From the NCBI GenBank assembly GCA_946186375.1, contig CAMHMZ010000011.1:1-59508 (forward strand): DNA of 59,508 bases. Reading direction: 5' to 3'. The position numbers were made by a program, and so were the translations under genes. Source of the stretch: an uncultured Clostridia bacterium. Its GTDB lineage: Bacteria; Bacillota; Clostridia; Oscillospirales; Oscillospiraceae. Of this stretch, positions 42,581 to 50,686 are shown piece after piece (position 1 is the stretch's first letter; every line of letters starts with the position of its first letter). Under the pieces are notes generated by a model that did no database searches, was not told the DNA's origin, and was given only the letters and a program-made list of their open reading frames with translations.

Positions 42581-42706
42581 GCGGTGAAGATACCTTTATT
42601 CTTTAGCTCCGAATTGCGAAGCAGATTCGGGGTCCGGGTCAAATAAACAGAGCAACGACTCGCTGCTCTCCCCACAGCTATGTAGGAATTTCGCTATCTT
42701 CACCGC
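42581..42706 (-). ncRNA. Retron ncRNA (msr-msd)
   Basis: Read on the minus strand, a1 GCGGTGAAGATA (42706-42695) and a2 TATCTTCACCGC (42592-42581) pair perfectly over 12 bp, enclosing about 100 nt. The base run AGC follows a1, which in retrons holds the branching G. Inside are a 9-bp hairpin with a triloop (42649-42669; its G-U pair is allowed only on the minus-strand RNA) and a second hairpin CCGAAT/ATTCGG with an inner TGC/GCA (42609-42630). It lies immediately before the RT gene. Exact msr and msd borders cannot be set by eye. Confidence 0.88.
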
Positions 42707-42734
42707 TTTATTGAGAAACACTTCCAAAGTTTCT

Positions 42735-42743
42735 ATTGTAGCA
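42735..42743 (-). promoter_or_regulatory. Extended -10 promoter of the retron
   Basis: On the minus strand TGCTACAAT is an extended -10 element about 30 bases before the a1 arm, so transcription would start about 20 bases before the ncRNA. No good -35 is seen, as is common with extended -10 promoters. Confidence 0.55.
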
Positions 42744-42796
42744 AATAATCTCAATGCTTAATGAATGCATATTACCCAAGTAGAGATTGTTCCCAA

Positions 42797-43327
42797 TTAG
42801 TTGAGGATGGAAGAATATTTTATTCTAAAAACTTCACTGTTAAGACTAAAGAAGTCACGGAATACGCTGTCAAATTTGTAGTTGTAGAATAAAGCAACAA
42901 ACGCAGCCGCCCCGCCGAGTTCACTCCCACTAATCATTCCAAAGGTTGAGAGTGGATCGTTTTTGAGGCTGATGCTACCTGATTCTGAATACCAAGCTAG
43001 GCATTCTCCACTGGTTAGAACCATTCCGGCATCAGCATCTTTGCTTTCTTTATAAAAATGAATCAGTTCTCCCCCAACAAGACCAATCACACGTTTGGAT
43101 GGATAGTCGAAGACCCTAGAACCATACGAGCCAGGTGTTGTCTCATAACTCCCAATAATACTCTTTTCATCACCATTAGATATGTAAATCTCGCCATCTG
43201 CATAATCGACATAAAAGTTTTCTTCGTCAGGATTCTTCATAAAGCCTAATTCACATAGGCTATAAGATCCTTCTTTTTCTTTAAGTCTTACTGTTAAGTA
43301 TCCTTTATCGGTAGTATTATCAATCAT
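42797..43327 (-). CDS. Hypothetical protein with beta-rich N-terminus
   Basis: A 176-residue protein. The first half alternates short strands (YLTVRLKEKEG, then FYVDYADGEIYIS), and a small hydrophobic segment (GGAAAFVALFYNY) lies near residue 150. ATG 43327 is set by GGGAGG; the longer frame lacks a site. It lies between the RiPP genes and the retron with no recognised family. It could belong to either. Confidence 0.5.
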   Translation of the reverse strand: MIDNTTDKGYLTVRLKEKEGSYSLCELGFMKNPDEENFYVDYADGEIYISNGDEKSIIGSYETTPGSYGSRVFDYPSKRVIGLVGGELIHFYKESKDADAGMVLTSGECLAWYSESGSISLKNDPLSTFGMISGSELGGAAAFVALFYNYKFDSVFRDFFSLNSEVFRIKYSSILN

Positions 43328-43355
43328 CGTGCTATCCTCCCGGTTTCTTACTAAA

Positions 43356-43835
43356 CTATATTCTTTGAAGGTCATATGTGTATTGCTTGTATTTTGTAAA
43401 CGCCTCGTTGTATTTTCCTTTTTCAATAAGACCTACACAAGGAAGAATAAGTTCCATATAGATTTGTTCAAATATCTCTTTTGCATTTGCCTGTTTTTTA
43501 ATTCTGTCTACGATGGTCGGTGCACAGCAATAATATTCGGTTACCTCGTCAACACCATTAGGAAGCGAAAGAATATACCCATCTCTAAACGATCTCAAAA
43601 CCTCTAGCTCGTGGCAATTATCAGTTAGTCCCATAGCTTCAACACATGCTGATGTCAGGTAACAAGGTCTAGAAGATGTCACGCGATTTTTATATCTGGG
43701 GCAATCTTCGTAATGATAACCCCAGCAATATCTATGAACCGTATCACTATCAATTGTGGAGTTACCTTCTTTTTCTCTTTTCAGAGCGCAACTATAGCCG
43801 TTATCATAGTAATAGTAGCTGCATTCCTCAGCCAT
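43356..43835 (-). CDS. Cysteine-rich CFI-box-type protein
   Basis: A 159-residue protein with Cys in CSYYYYDNGYSC and CPRYKN contexts, then CYLTSACVEAMGL, DNCHELEVLRSFRDGYI, a pattern resembling the CFI-box domain (C-F/Y-L/I-T-x-A, then a helix with LR-x-FRD). That domain is common in bacterial proteins of unknown function. GGAGG precedes the ATG. It follows the second radical SAM gene by 11 bases, so it may be part of the RiPP operon. Confidence 0.6.
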   Translation of the reverse strand: MAEECSYYYYDNGYSCALKREKEGNSTIDSDTVHRYCWGYHYEDCPRYKNRVTSSRPCYLTSACVEAMGLTDNCHELEVLRSFRDGYILSLPNGVDEVTEYYCCAPTIVDRIKKQANAKEIFEQIYMELILPCVGLIEKGKYNEAFTKYKQYTYDLQRI

Positions 43836-43846
43836 AGTAAATCCTC

Positions 43847-45184
43847 CTATACACTTAAAATGTTCATTTCATCTGTTTGTGCTTTTTGCAACCGCATAAT
43901 CGTAATATCATTCAACATTCTGCTTAGAATTATATCAAGTGTCCTTAATGTGTAGTGACAATACGGAATATCAATTTCTCGCCCCAATTCGGTTGTATTA
44001 ATTCCATAACAGCCACCTCCACAAAGCGATATCCCAGGACATGTATAGCAGGCCTCTCTTTCAATTGGCGCAAACATAAACCACGGATTTATTTGGTTCA
44101 TTGGTATAGCCGACTCAAATGATTTTATGTTGTGTACATTTCCGGCAGACGTGCCTGTTCTTGAGCAGTGACAATAGTATATGTCCCCGCTAGGATCAAT
44201 TGAAAGTTGATTTATGCCTATGGCAGCACAGTCAGAGAAGATAAAGTCGGACGTAGTGAATGCTTGTTTTCGTCTCAAAAATCGGCCTTCCGACACACTT
44301 GTCTCTTGTTCAATTCGAGCGCAGAATATGGCGCTCTTCTCGTATAAGGATATCATCTCATTAAGCGGCATAGTTGATGAATGTAATAGGTTGCAATAAA
44401 CACCTGAAACTGGAAGGCTTCTTATCCACTCTAGCACAATTTCTTCATTCTCTATTATGTTGCTTGTTATTGTCAGGGAAAGACCAACAGAACACCCATT
44501 AGATGAGAGTAGTTTAAGTCCTGCTAATGCTGATTTGTAGCTTCCTTTTTGTGTGCCGCGATACTTTCTGTTTATATCATTTATTTGTTGAGGGCCATCA
44601 AGTGATATTGAAATACTAATATGATTCTCTTTAATGAATGAAGCATATTCTTCATTTACCATTGTACCATTAGAAACGACGGAGAACCCTGACTGGAATC
44701 CGATTTCTTTACAATATGAAACTGCGAATTGTAATTTGTTAAAAGCGGCAAGAGGTTCCCCTCCATAAAAGCATATCTGTGCATACTCAACATCATGGTC
44801 GTTGCAGTATTGAGAGAATAGATCAACAGCCCTCTTTATCGTTTCTTCGCTCATTACACAGAATTTGTGCTCATCTGATATATGTTTAACTGCGCAATAA
44901 TCGCAAGCCAAATTGCAGTTTGTTGTAAGGATGATGTAGAGTGTATCTATTCTTCCTTTTGTCTTGTGATTGAAACTAACATATCTCGATAATAATTCAT
45001 CATCGCAGCTTGAAAGGCAATAGTGTTCTAACAACAGATGATATTCCTCATCTGTTACACTGCCCTCTATGATTCTTCTTGAATCCGAAGCCGGTAAGAA
45101 AACAGGCTTCGGGTATAATGAATTAAACATTGCAACGGTATCAGATGAAACCTCTCTGGTGACTAGGAATCTACTGAGTTGCAT
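43847..45184 (-). CDS. Radical SAM/SPASM peptide-modifying enzyme (second)
   Basis: A 445-residue enzyme. The radical SAM cluster is C90-x3-C94-x2-C97 in TTNCNLACDYC, with FYGGEPLAAF for the Gly-rich SAM site. A SPASM domain follows with auxiliary-cluster Cys (DCAAIG, CHCS, CYTCPGISLCGGGC). Such enzymes form thioether or C-C bonds on peptides. It lies downstream of the six-Cys peptide and a hairpin. GGAGTGA precedes the ATG. The likely substrate is that peptide. Confidence 0.9.
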   Translation of the reverse strand: MQLSRFLVTREVSSDTVAMFNSLYPKPVFLPASDSRRIIEGSVTDEEYHLLLEHYCLSSCDDELLSRYVSFNHKTKGRIDTLYIILTTNCNLACDYCAVKHISDEHKFCVMSEETIKRAVDLFSQYCNDHDVEYAQICFYGGEPLAAFNKLQFAVSYCKEIGFQSGFSVVSNGTMVNEEYASFIKENHISISISLDGPQQINDINRKYRGTQKGSYKSALAGLKLLSSNGCSVGLSLTITSNIIENEEIVLEWIRSLPVSGVYCNLLHSSTMPLNEMISLYEKSAIFCARIEQETSVSEGRFLRRKQAFTTSDFIFSDCAAIGINQLSIDPSGDIYYCHCSRTGTSAGNVHNIKSFESAIPMNQINPWFMFAPIEREACYTCPGISLCGGGCYGINTTELGREIDIPYCHYTLRTLDIILSRMLNDITIMRLQKAQTDEMNILSV

Positions 45185-45203
45185 AATTAATCACTCCAAA
45201 ATC

Positions 45204-45235
45204 AGGGCAGTCAGCACCATTGCGCTGACTGCCCT
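45204..45235 (-). terminator. Attenuating hairpin between the peptide gene and second radical SAM gene
   Basis: Perfect 12-bp stem AGGGCAGTCAGC with its complement and an 8-base loop, 13 bases after the peptide stop. The T-run is weak (GATTTTGG). This arrangement usually lets the precursor be made in excess of the downstream enzyme. Confidence 0.55.
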
Positions 45236-45248
45236 AGAACTTGAGCAC

Positions 45249-45416
45249 TTATTTGCCGGCACAGTACATCATGCACTTCGTTCCGCAAGGGGTGCATCCG
45301 CCAGGGACAGAATAAGGCTGGCAAATCGTCGAGCAGGGAGCCATCGACGCAGTACCTGCAGACTGCATTTTCTGCATGGCGCTGAAAGATCCTTTGCTGT
45401 TTCTCAGAACGGTCAT
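45249..45416 (-). CDS. Six-cysteine RiPP precursor peptide
   Basis: A 55-residue peptide gene, start ATG 45416, stop 45251-45249. The ATG shares one base with the stop of the upstream radical SAM gene (TAATG), and AGGAGCG lies before it. The N-terminal half is a polar leader (MTVLRNSKGSFSAMQKMQSA); the C-terminal half has Cys at 28, 32, 41, 44, 48 and 52 and ends YCAGK. It lies between two radical SAM/SPASM genes, so it is very likely their substrate, giving thioether-bridged (ranthipeptide- or sactipeptide-like) links. No protease or exporter gene was found next to it. Confidence 0.82.
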   Translation of the reverse strand: MTVLRNSKGSFSAMQKMQSAGTASMAPCSTICQPYSVPGGCTPCGTKCMMYCAGK

Positions 45417-46708
45417 TACTCTTCGCTCCTTTCTAATAAGTAATTCGCTGCTTCGATAATGGCGTCATGAACAAAAGCTATGTATGAACACCGGCCAAAG
45501 CCGAAACCGCGCGTTTCTGCCGCTGTGCACCCTGCTTGGCACACAGGAAGGTAAGAACATGTTTTGCATTGTTCTGGAATATTAGCGTCGCTCCATTTTG
45601 CCATAGCGGAATTAAATACTATCCCGCTTGAAACATGTCCAATCACTTCTTCGGGAACATTAAGCAAATGCTCACATTTTGAAATATCTCCTTCTGGCGA
45701 GATAACAAAATTGTTTAGCATTTTTGCGCAACAAGTTGCATTTGAGAAATTCATTGGTAAGCCATTAACCGTCTGAATGAACCCGGTATCAATCATCTTC
45801 TTGTAGACTTTTGTGAAGACGTCCGATAATTCGTCCTTACCAAAGCAATCCTGATTTGGCTTACTTCTATCAGAATAAAGTGGGGCTACATATGGCCATA
45901 GATTATCTTTATCAGCATCCAACACAGCAAGGTCGTCAAATATTGCAAGACAGTCTTCCAAGTTTTCTCTATCCACGTTGATTCGAACCATGACATGGAC
46001 GTTATGTCTTGTGAGGAGGGCAATATTGTTTAATATCAATTGATAGCTAACAGATTTGTCAAGAAAGCCTTTGCGCGCCAGATGCTTTTCACCGCGCCCA
46101 TCAAGTGTGATTTGAACACTGCTTATACGATAGTCCTTAACAATAGCGTCTATGTTCTTTTCTGAAATTAGCGCTCCATTTGTAATGACATTTGCGAAAT
46201 ACCTAGTTCCTCGTCTATCGAATTCGGCCGTTAATCTCTTTGAAATCTCGGCAATATAGTTTTCGCAGGTAAATGGCTCGCCACCAAACCACGCGATTGT
46301 GACTTCCTCCATATTCTCACAGTAATTAAGAATGAACTCTACCGTAGAATCAATAGTCTCTCGCGTCATTGTGCTGGCCTTAAAGCCTTGTTCATAGCAG
46401 TAGAAGCATCTTGCATTGCAACCTGTTGTTGGCAAAATCTGAAAACCCGCTCGTTTGTCGCTATAGTTGTTCGAGTTTCTGAGGGCTAAGACCTTTGACA
46501 ACTCGTCTTCCTCGGCGGGAACGACAAATCCCATTTCTGATGCCGCGCTAAATAGGTCTGCTTCCGCATCTAAGGGGACCGCTTTGTGAATTGAAGAAAA
46601 TTCCTCTTGGGACATAATTGCTACTGCCGAGGAAAGCACATTATAGATTAAGACAGAGCCATCCCGTAGAGTCCCATAATGGTTGTACATTGAAAACTTA
46701 TGCTGCAT
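45416..46708 (-). CDS. Radical SAM/SPASM peptide-modifying enzyme (first)
   Basis: A 430-residue enzyme with the cluster C97-x3-C101-x2-C104 (TTGCNARCFYC), AWFGGEPF for SAM binding, and a SPASM end (CCAKML, KCEHLL, CKTCSYLPVCQAGC). It is upstream of the peptide gene and shares one base with it. Residues 1-88 could be a peptide-recognition (RRE-like) region. Two different SPASM enzymes for one peptide suggest two kinds or rounds of modification. Confidence 0.9.
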   Translation of the reverse strand: MQHKFSMYNHYGTLRDGSVLIYNVLSSAVAIMSQEEFSSIHKAVPLDAEADLFSAASEMGFVVPAEEDELSKVLALRNSNNYSDKRAGFQILPTTGCNARCFYCYEQGFKASTMTRETIDSTVEFILNYCENMEEVTIAWFGGEPFTCENYIAEISKRLTAEFDRRGTRYFANVITNGALISEKNIDAIVKDYRISSVQITLDGRGEKHLARKGFLDKSVSYQLILNNIALLTRHNVHVMVRINVDRENLEDCLAIFDDLAVLDADKDNLWPYVAPLYSDRSKPNQDCFGKDELSDVFTKVYKKMIDTGFIQTVNGLPMNFSNATCCAKMLNNFVISPEGDISKCEHLLNVPEEVIGHVSSGIVFNSAMAKWSDANIPEQCKTCSYLPVCQAGCTAAETRGFGFGRCSYIAFVHDAIIEAANYLLERSEE

Positions 46709-46777
46709 TGCGCTCTTACCTCGTGTTCGGTCATATAGTTAAACGCTATTCAGTAACTTGACACTATCTGCACCTTC

Positions 46778-46822
46778 TGAGGGTGTATCGGCTGCAGTAT
46801 TTCAGCAGTCGATACGCCCTCA
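46778..46822 (+). other. 18-bp hairpin that is wobble-paired only on the plus strand
   Basis: Arms 46778-46795 and 46805-46822 (9-base loop) pair fully if read as plus-strand RNA, with two U-G/G-U pairs; on the minus strand the same two positions are A-C mismatches. It is followed by ACTTTTG on the plus strand. It lies about 70 bases before the first radical SAM gene. It may belong to an antisense or small RNA, or act as a dyad operator. Confidence 0.4.
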
Positions 46823-46885
46823 ACTTTTGATTGTGATTATAAGAGCTTTAAAAATACAAAGCTCCCATCTTTATTAGATAACATA

Positions 46886-46911
46886 CTTAATGAGATTACT
46901 TCCTCATTAAG
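46886..46911. terminator. Terminator after the 169-residue gene
   Basis: CTTAATGAG pairs perfectly with CTCATTAAG (9 bp, 8-base loop). It lies 24 bases past the stop codon of the 169-residue gene at 46935. Runs of T are imperfect on both sides. The rest of 46709-46934 shows no gene. Confidence 0.5.
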
Positions 46912-46934
46912 TTTGTTTGTCCTTTTGCTATAGT

Positions 46935-47444
46935 TCAGTTTTCGTAAGCCACGATCTCGTCAAAAGCTTCCGTTACGAACTGATACCAGTCCTGTTCCTC
47001 TCGCAGTTTCTTCTGATCGACACCGCCCTTGAGGAGTCTTCTCGCACCAGCACCGATAAGCATTCCAACTTTCTCCGAAGTAGCTACACCGCTACCGAAT
47101 TTGAAAGCTTCCTTGAGCATTTCTTTGGATCCCTGATTGCCAAGTTGTGTGCTAGAGCCAAAATCATTGACAGTTACGAGCGCAAATCTACCCTGATACT
47201 GAACCGTAATGGCAATCTTAAAATAGTCGTTTTCATGCTGGGGATGATAGAGGACAATGCAGTCTTCGGTTGAGCCGCCAATCAATCCACCATATTTGAT
47301 CTGGTCTGCATAAAACGCGACAGGGATTGCTGCATCGTTGAAATAGTCCTGGAGTGCGTTCTGAATGGTTTTCAGCGTAATACTTGAACCGTTCTGGTAG
47401 CGCACACGGGGGCGCATCTCTCTGAGATCTTTTTCTTTAATCAT
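46935..47444 (-). CDS. Hypothetical protein
   Basis: A 169-residue protein. The first 100 residues show strand/helix alternation (YFKIAITVQYQGRFALVTVNDFG). The C-terminal part has a Gly/Ala helix (GVATSEKVGMLIGAGARRLL) that could be amphipathic. ATG 47444 has GGAGG 8 bases before it. A perfect palindrome lies upstream. Family not recognised. Confidence 0.5.
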   Translation of the reverse strand: MIKEKDLREMRPRVRYQNGSSITLKTIQNALQDYFNDAAIPVAFYADQIKYGGLIGGSTEDCIVLYHPQHENDYFKIAITVQYQGRFALVTVNDFGSSTQLGNQGSKEMLKEAFKFGSGVATSEKVGMLIGAGARRLLKGGVDQKKLREEQDWYQFVTEAFDEIVAYEN

Positions 47445-47466
47445 GGTTTTTACCTCCACTTATATT

Positions 47467-47487
47467 TTTATATGCAGAGCATATAAA
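47467..47487. promoter_or_regulatory. Perfect 9-bp palindrome, operator-like
   Basis: TTTATATGC-AGA-GCATATAAA is a perfect AT-rich dyad 23 bases before the start of the 169-residue gene and 5 bases past the stop of the Sel1 gene. It overlaps possible -10 boxes, so a repressor site is more likely than a terminator. Confidence 0.45.
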
Positions 47488-47491
47488 TTAC

Positions 47492-48340
47492 TTATCCTTT
47501 GTAATACCAATCTCCATAGATATCTCTACGGTAGTTCTTTATTAGCCTCTGTGCATTCTGTTGTCCATTGTCAGCAGCTAACTTAACAAATCTGTATGCT
47601 TGGTTCTGATCTCTGGCAACCCCAAGACCATCGTTGTACATAATACCAAGGTAAAAATGCGCATCAACATTGCCGGCTTCAACAGCTCTACTAAAAAGTG
47701 AGAACGCCTCGTTGTACATATCAGCATCCGGCTCAAATGCATAGTCATCATCAACTGCCGCCAAAATACATGCAGCTGAAACCATGGCGTCGGTGTTCCC
47801 TAATTCAGCTGCCTGACGAAACAAGTTGACGGCCTCACCAAGATCGGCTTTTACTCCACGCCCGCTCTTATAGCAATGACCAAGGAAATACATTGCTCCA
47901 GCGTGACCTTGTTTCGCTGCTTGGGTGTACAGTTGAACCGCTTCGTGAATATTCTCGGGAATGCCTTCTCCAAATTCATAGCGCATTCCCATCTCGAACT
48001 GCGCAGGTGCATGCCCTCGCCTTGCGGCTTCCATGTAATACCTGATTGCTGCACTTATGTCCTGCTCTACCCCACAGTCGCCATCGGCACAGCACACCGC
48101 GTACTCAAACATTGCCGGAGCAGAGCCAGCGTCAGCAGCTCTCTTGTACCATATTGCGGCTGATTCTTTGTCTTCAACAACACCTGCGCCATGATAATAC
48201 ATCTGTCCAAGCACATACATAGCCTCGGCATTACCGGCCTGGGCTCTCGTTGATGCGTAGTTAATTGCTTCGCTGTACTGCCCCGATTGCAATAGTTCTA
48301 CAACTTTATTCTCTATACTTTGACCGAACTCCATCCCCAT
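47492..48340 (-). CDS. Sel1-repeat protein
   Basis: A 282-residue protein made of about six consecutive Sel1 repeats (for example AMYVLGQMYYHGAGVVEDKE, then SAAIWYKRAADAG) from residue 30 to about 265. Sel1 repeats form helical scaffolds. AGGAGG precedes the ATG. It is 18 bases from another Sel1 gene upstream and may be the product of a duplication. Confidence 0.9.
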   Translation of the reverse strand: MGMEFGQSIENKVVELLQSGQYSEAINYASTRAQAGNAEAMYVLGQMYYHGAGVVEDKESAAIWYKRAADAGSAPAMFEYAVCCADGDCGVEQDISAAIRYYMEAARRGHAPAQFEMGMRYEFGEGIPENIHEAVQLYTQAAKQGHAGAMYFLGHCYKSGRGVKADLGEAVNLFRQAAELGNTDAMVSAACILAAVDDDYAFEPDADMYNEAFSLFSRAVEAGNVDAHFYLGIMYNDGLGVARDQNQAYRFVKLAADNGQQNAQRLIKNYRRDIYGDWYYKG

Positions 48341-48358
48341 TGCAGGTTTCCTCCTATC

Positions 48359-49843
48359 TCAAATCTTCTTCCATCCAAAGAATCCTTTCTTAAAATGAGA
48401 AAGAGCATCCTTTGCCTCAGCATAACCAGCCTCTGCTGCCGCAGAATAGTGTTTTACTGCTTGATCATAATCCTGCGGGTAACCCCATCCGTTCTCGTAC
48501 ATTTCTCCATAGTGGAATTCTACTTCCCCTTTGTAAAATGCACCTGCGCTATCCATAACTGCTTTTGAAAAATACTCAACTGCTGCTTTGTAGTCTGGTT
48601 TGCATCCTCTGCCATATAAGTACATCCTAGCAATAGGCATGTAGCAACTCGTGTACTCTTCCTTAGCAGCAATAAGATAGTACTTAAGAGCAAGATCCAG
48701 TTTCCCATCTCTTTCATATTGACTGGCAGCCTTGCTTGCGCACCCAGACTCACCAGCATCAGCTGCGGCGCTCCACCAATGAAGAGCCAATTCTTTCGCG
48801 TCGCTATAAGGTATTTCATAGAAGTCATGGTCATACAGGTCATCATACAAGTCTCCAAGTGTAGACATTGCGTATGCTTGACCATGTTCTGCTGCATAAG
48901 TCAGATATTCTAGTGCATTTTTGATGTTTTTTTCAAATCCATCAAATCCATATAAATAGGAACTTCCTAATCTAAATGCTGCGTGTGCATTTCCGTTTTT
49001 TACAGCCAATCTGTACCACAACTCTGCTTGGGCAACATCGTGTGGTAAAGATTTTCCTTTTGCATAAGCGTATCCGACGTCGCTTTGTAAATCTGCATCG
49101 CCATATTGGGCTCTTCTTATTGCTTCCTCTACGACAGAATTAACATCCTCTTTGGTACCAACTTCGCAGCACTCACTGGTCAACAAGAGACTGAGCGCAT
49201 CACTGTAATGCCGACCTTTCATCAGTAGATTGAATGCTAAGCTATTACTTTTCTGCGCCCCATAATCGCCATTAAAATATATGCTCCCTAATTGATAGCA
49301 GCCTTTGGGGTCTCCCATGTCTGATGCGCGCTGGAACCATTTAATTGCGGTAACAACGTTTTCTACTGTACGTTCAAGATTATATAGATATGTGCAACCG
49401 ATTTCAGTAGCAGCCCTAGAGTGACCTGCTTTCCAAGCTCTATTGAGAACTTCAAGTCCTTTCGTGATATCTCTGGGCACGCCCCAAGCATGTACATACA
49501 TTCTGCCAATTTGGCACAAAGCATGAAGCATCTCAGGATGGTCATTATAAACTTGGGAAAACATCTTGAACGCTCTAGCTTCGTCTTCCGGTCGACCGTT
49601 GCCTGTGAAATAGCAATCAGCCAATCCTAACAAAGCAGTATAATTACCTTTTTGTGCCGCATACTCCCAGAGATCTGCTGCAATTGTGTAATCCCGGCTA
49701 GCATCTTCGCCCTCGTAAACGAGATGGGCTAACTCGCATATAGCAGATAGATCATCATTCTTGGCAGATGAAACTAAGGATTGAATAGACGGGTTATTCG
49801 AATACTGAGAAGACTGAAAAACAGTTAAGTCAAAACTCATCAT
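48359..49843 (-). CDS. Large Sel1-repeat protein
   Basis: A protein of about 494 residues with about eleven Sel1 repeats covering almost its whole length (WYRLAVKNGNAHAAFRLGSS and YFSKAVMDSAGAFYKGEVEF are two). The start is taken as ATG 49843 (49840 also possible), with only a weak GGGGGTG site before it. It directly follows the toxin/T7-like operon by 17 bases, so it may be part of that transcript. Likely an adaptor for the secretion system or its effector; inferred from position only. Confidence 0.88.
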   Translation of the reverse strand: MMSFDLTVFQSSQYSNNPSIQSLVSSAKNDDLSAICELAHLVYEGEDASRDYTIAADLWEYAAQKGNYTALLGLADCYFTGNGRPEDEARAFKMFSQVYNDHPEMLHALCQIGRMYVHAWGVPRDITKGLEVLNRAWKAGHSRAATEIGCTYLYNLERTVENVVTAIKWFQRASDMGDPKGCYQLGSIYFNGDYGAQKSNSLAFNLLMKGRHYSDALSLLLTSECCEVGTKEDVNSVVEEAIRRAQYGDADLQSDVGYAYAKGKSLPHDVAQAELWYRLAVKNGNAHAAFRLGSSYLYGFDGFEKNIKNALEYLTYAAEHGQAYAMSTLGDLYDDLYDHDFYEIPYSDAKELALHWWSAAADAGESGCASKAASQYERDGKLDLALKYYLIAAKEEYTSCYMPIARMYLYGRGCKPDYKAAVEYFSKAVMDSAGAFYKGEVEFHYGEMYENGWGYPQDYDQAVKHYSAAAEAGYAEAKDALSHFKKGFFGWKKI

Positions 49844-49860
49844 GAACACCCCCAATATTA

Positions 49861-50388
49861 TTAACTTCTTTGTTTCATCTCTTCGATCTCTGCTCGGAGT
49901 TTATCCCTCGCTTCAATATGCGCAGATTGCTCTTTCTTTTTCATTACGATAATCACAACTCCTACTGCTGTGCCAATGAAAAAGACTGGAGAACTAAACA
50001 AGATAGCAACTAATGTGCAGATAACAGCAACAAGAATTCCAGTACGAGGGGAACTTGACCGTATTTTCCCCTCCTCGACCATTGCCGCATACTCCAAATC
50101 ACCTAAAGAATCACTTGTATTGTTTTGACTTGAAGTGATAGTTCTGTCAGAAGCACTTGTGTTACTTTCCGAAGATTCTACGTTTTCTAGCGGAGACACA
50201 GGAGCTGGCCCTGATATCACGTTTGTAGTGCGACTCGACAGATTTAATCCATTACTATGATTTCCTGAAGTAGTTAATCTTTGCTGATTTCCAGAAATCT
50301 CAATCGTTCCATCTTCCAAGATTGTTGGTTCTGAACTCTGACTTTCACTTGTAATAATAGTCCCGTCCGGCCCTATTCTAACAGCCAC
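49861..50388 (-). CDS. Disordered protein with C-terminal membrane region
   Basis: A 175-residue protein. Residues 1-110 are low-complexity Ser/Thr/Asn/Glu and probably unstructured. One or two membrane helices (about 117-150) follow, then a charged helix (KKKEQSAHIEARDKLRAEIE). The start is GTG 50388 with GGAGG 9 bases before. It follows the immunity gene in the toxin operon. Possibly a membrane tether or a part of the delivery machine; function unknown. Confidence 0.55.
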   Translation of the reverse strand: MAVRIGPDGTIITSESQSSEPTILEDGTIEISGNQQRLTTSGNHSNGLNLSSRTTNVISGPAPVSPLENVESSESNTSASDRTITSSQNNTSDSLGDLEYAAMVEEGKIRSSSPRTGILVAVICTLVAILFSSPVFFIGTAVGVVIIVMKKKEQSAHIEARDKLRAEIEEMKQRS

Positions 50389-50446
50389 TGGATAATCCCT
50401 CCTGACAGTATCTTTCGCATCACCATGCGGTCGAATGAATACTTTT

Positions 50447-50686
50447 TTAATCGTTGAGATCTACCTGAATTGCAGACTTAAGCTTTGCCCGATTTGCGGG
50501 AGGAAAGAATGCGCTAATATTTCCATCGTTCTTGGAAATTGCTATTGGTGCCATATCCAACTCAAGTCCAGTTTCTTTATCAACAGCAGAAAAAACCCAC
50601 TCATCTTGAGTTTCTATTGCACCAACTATTTTATTCTCAGGGAACTGTTGCTCATATATTCTTTTTGCTTCTGCAAAACATATCAT
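50447..50686 (-). CDS. Probable immunity protein to the papain-fold toxin
   Basis: A 79-residue protein starting MICFAEAKRIYEQQ. ATG 50686 overlaps the toxin stop codon (ATGA) and has GGAGG 8 bases before it; a longer frame from 50722 is ruled out by that. Small size, a first helix followed by strand-rich VVGAIET-type sequence, and position directly after a toxin are typical of immunity proteins, and it resembles the YrhB/Imm35 pattern weakly. The role is inferred from position. Confidence 0.62.
   Translation of the reverse strand: MICFAEAKRIYEQQFPENKIVGAIETQDEWVFSAVDKETGLELDMAPIAISKNDGNISAFFPPANRAKLKSAIQVDLND

Noticed and set aside
42581..42706. Ordinary terminator reading of the inverted repeat before the RT gene
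   Set aside because: The arms are 100 bases apart with structured RNA between and a retron RT after; this is the a1/a2 pair of a retron, not a terminator.
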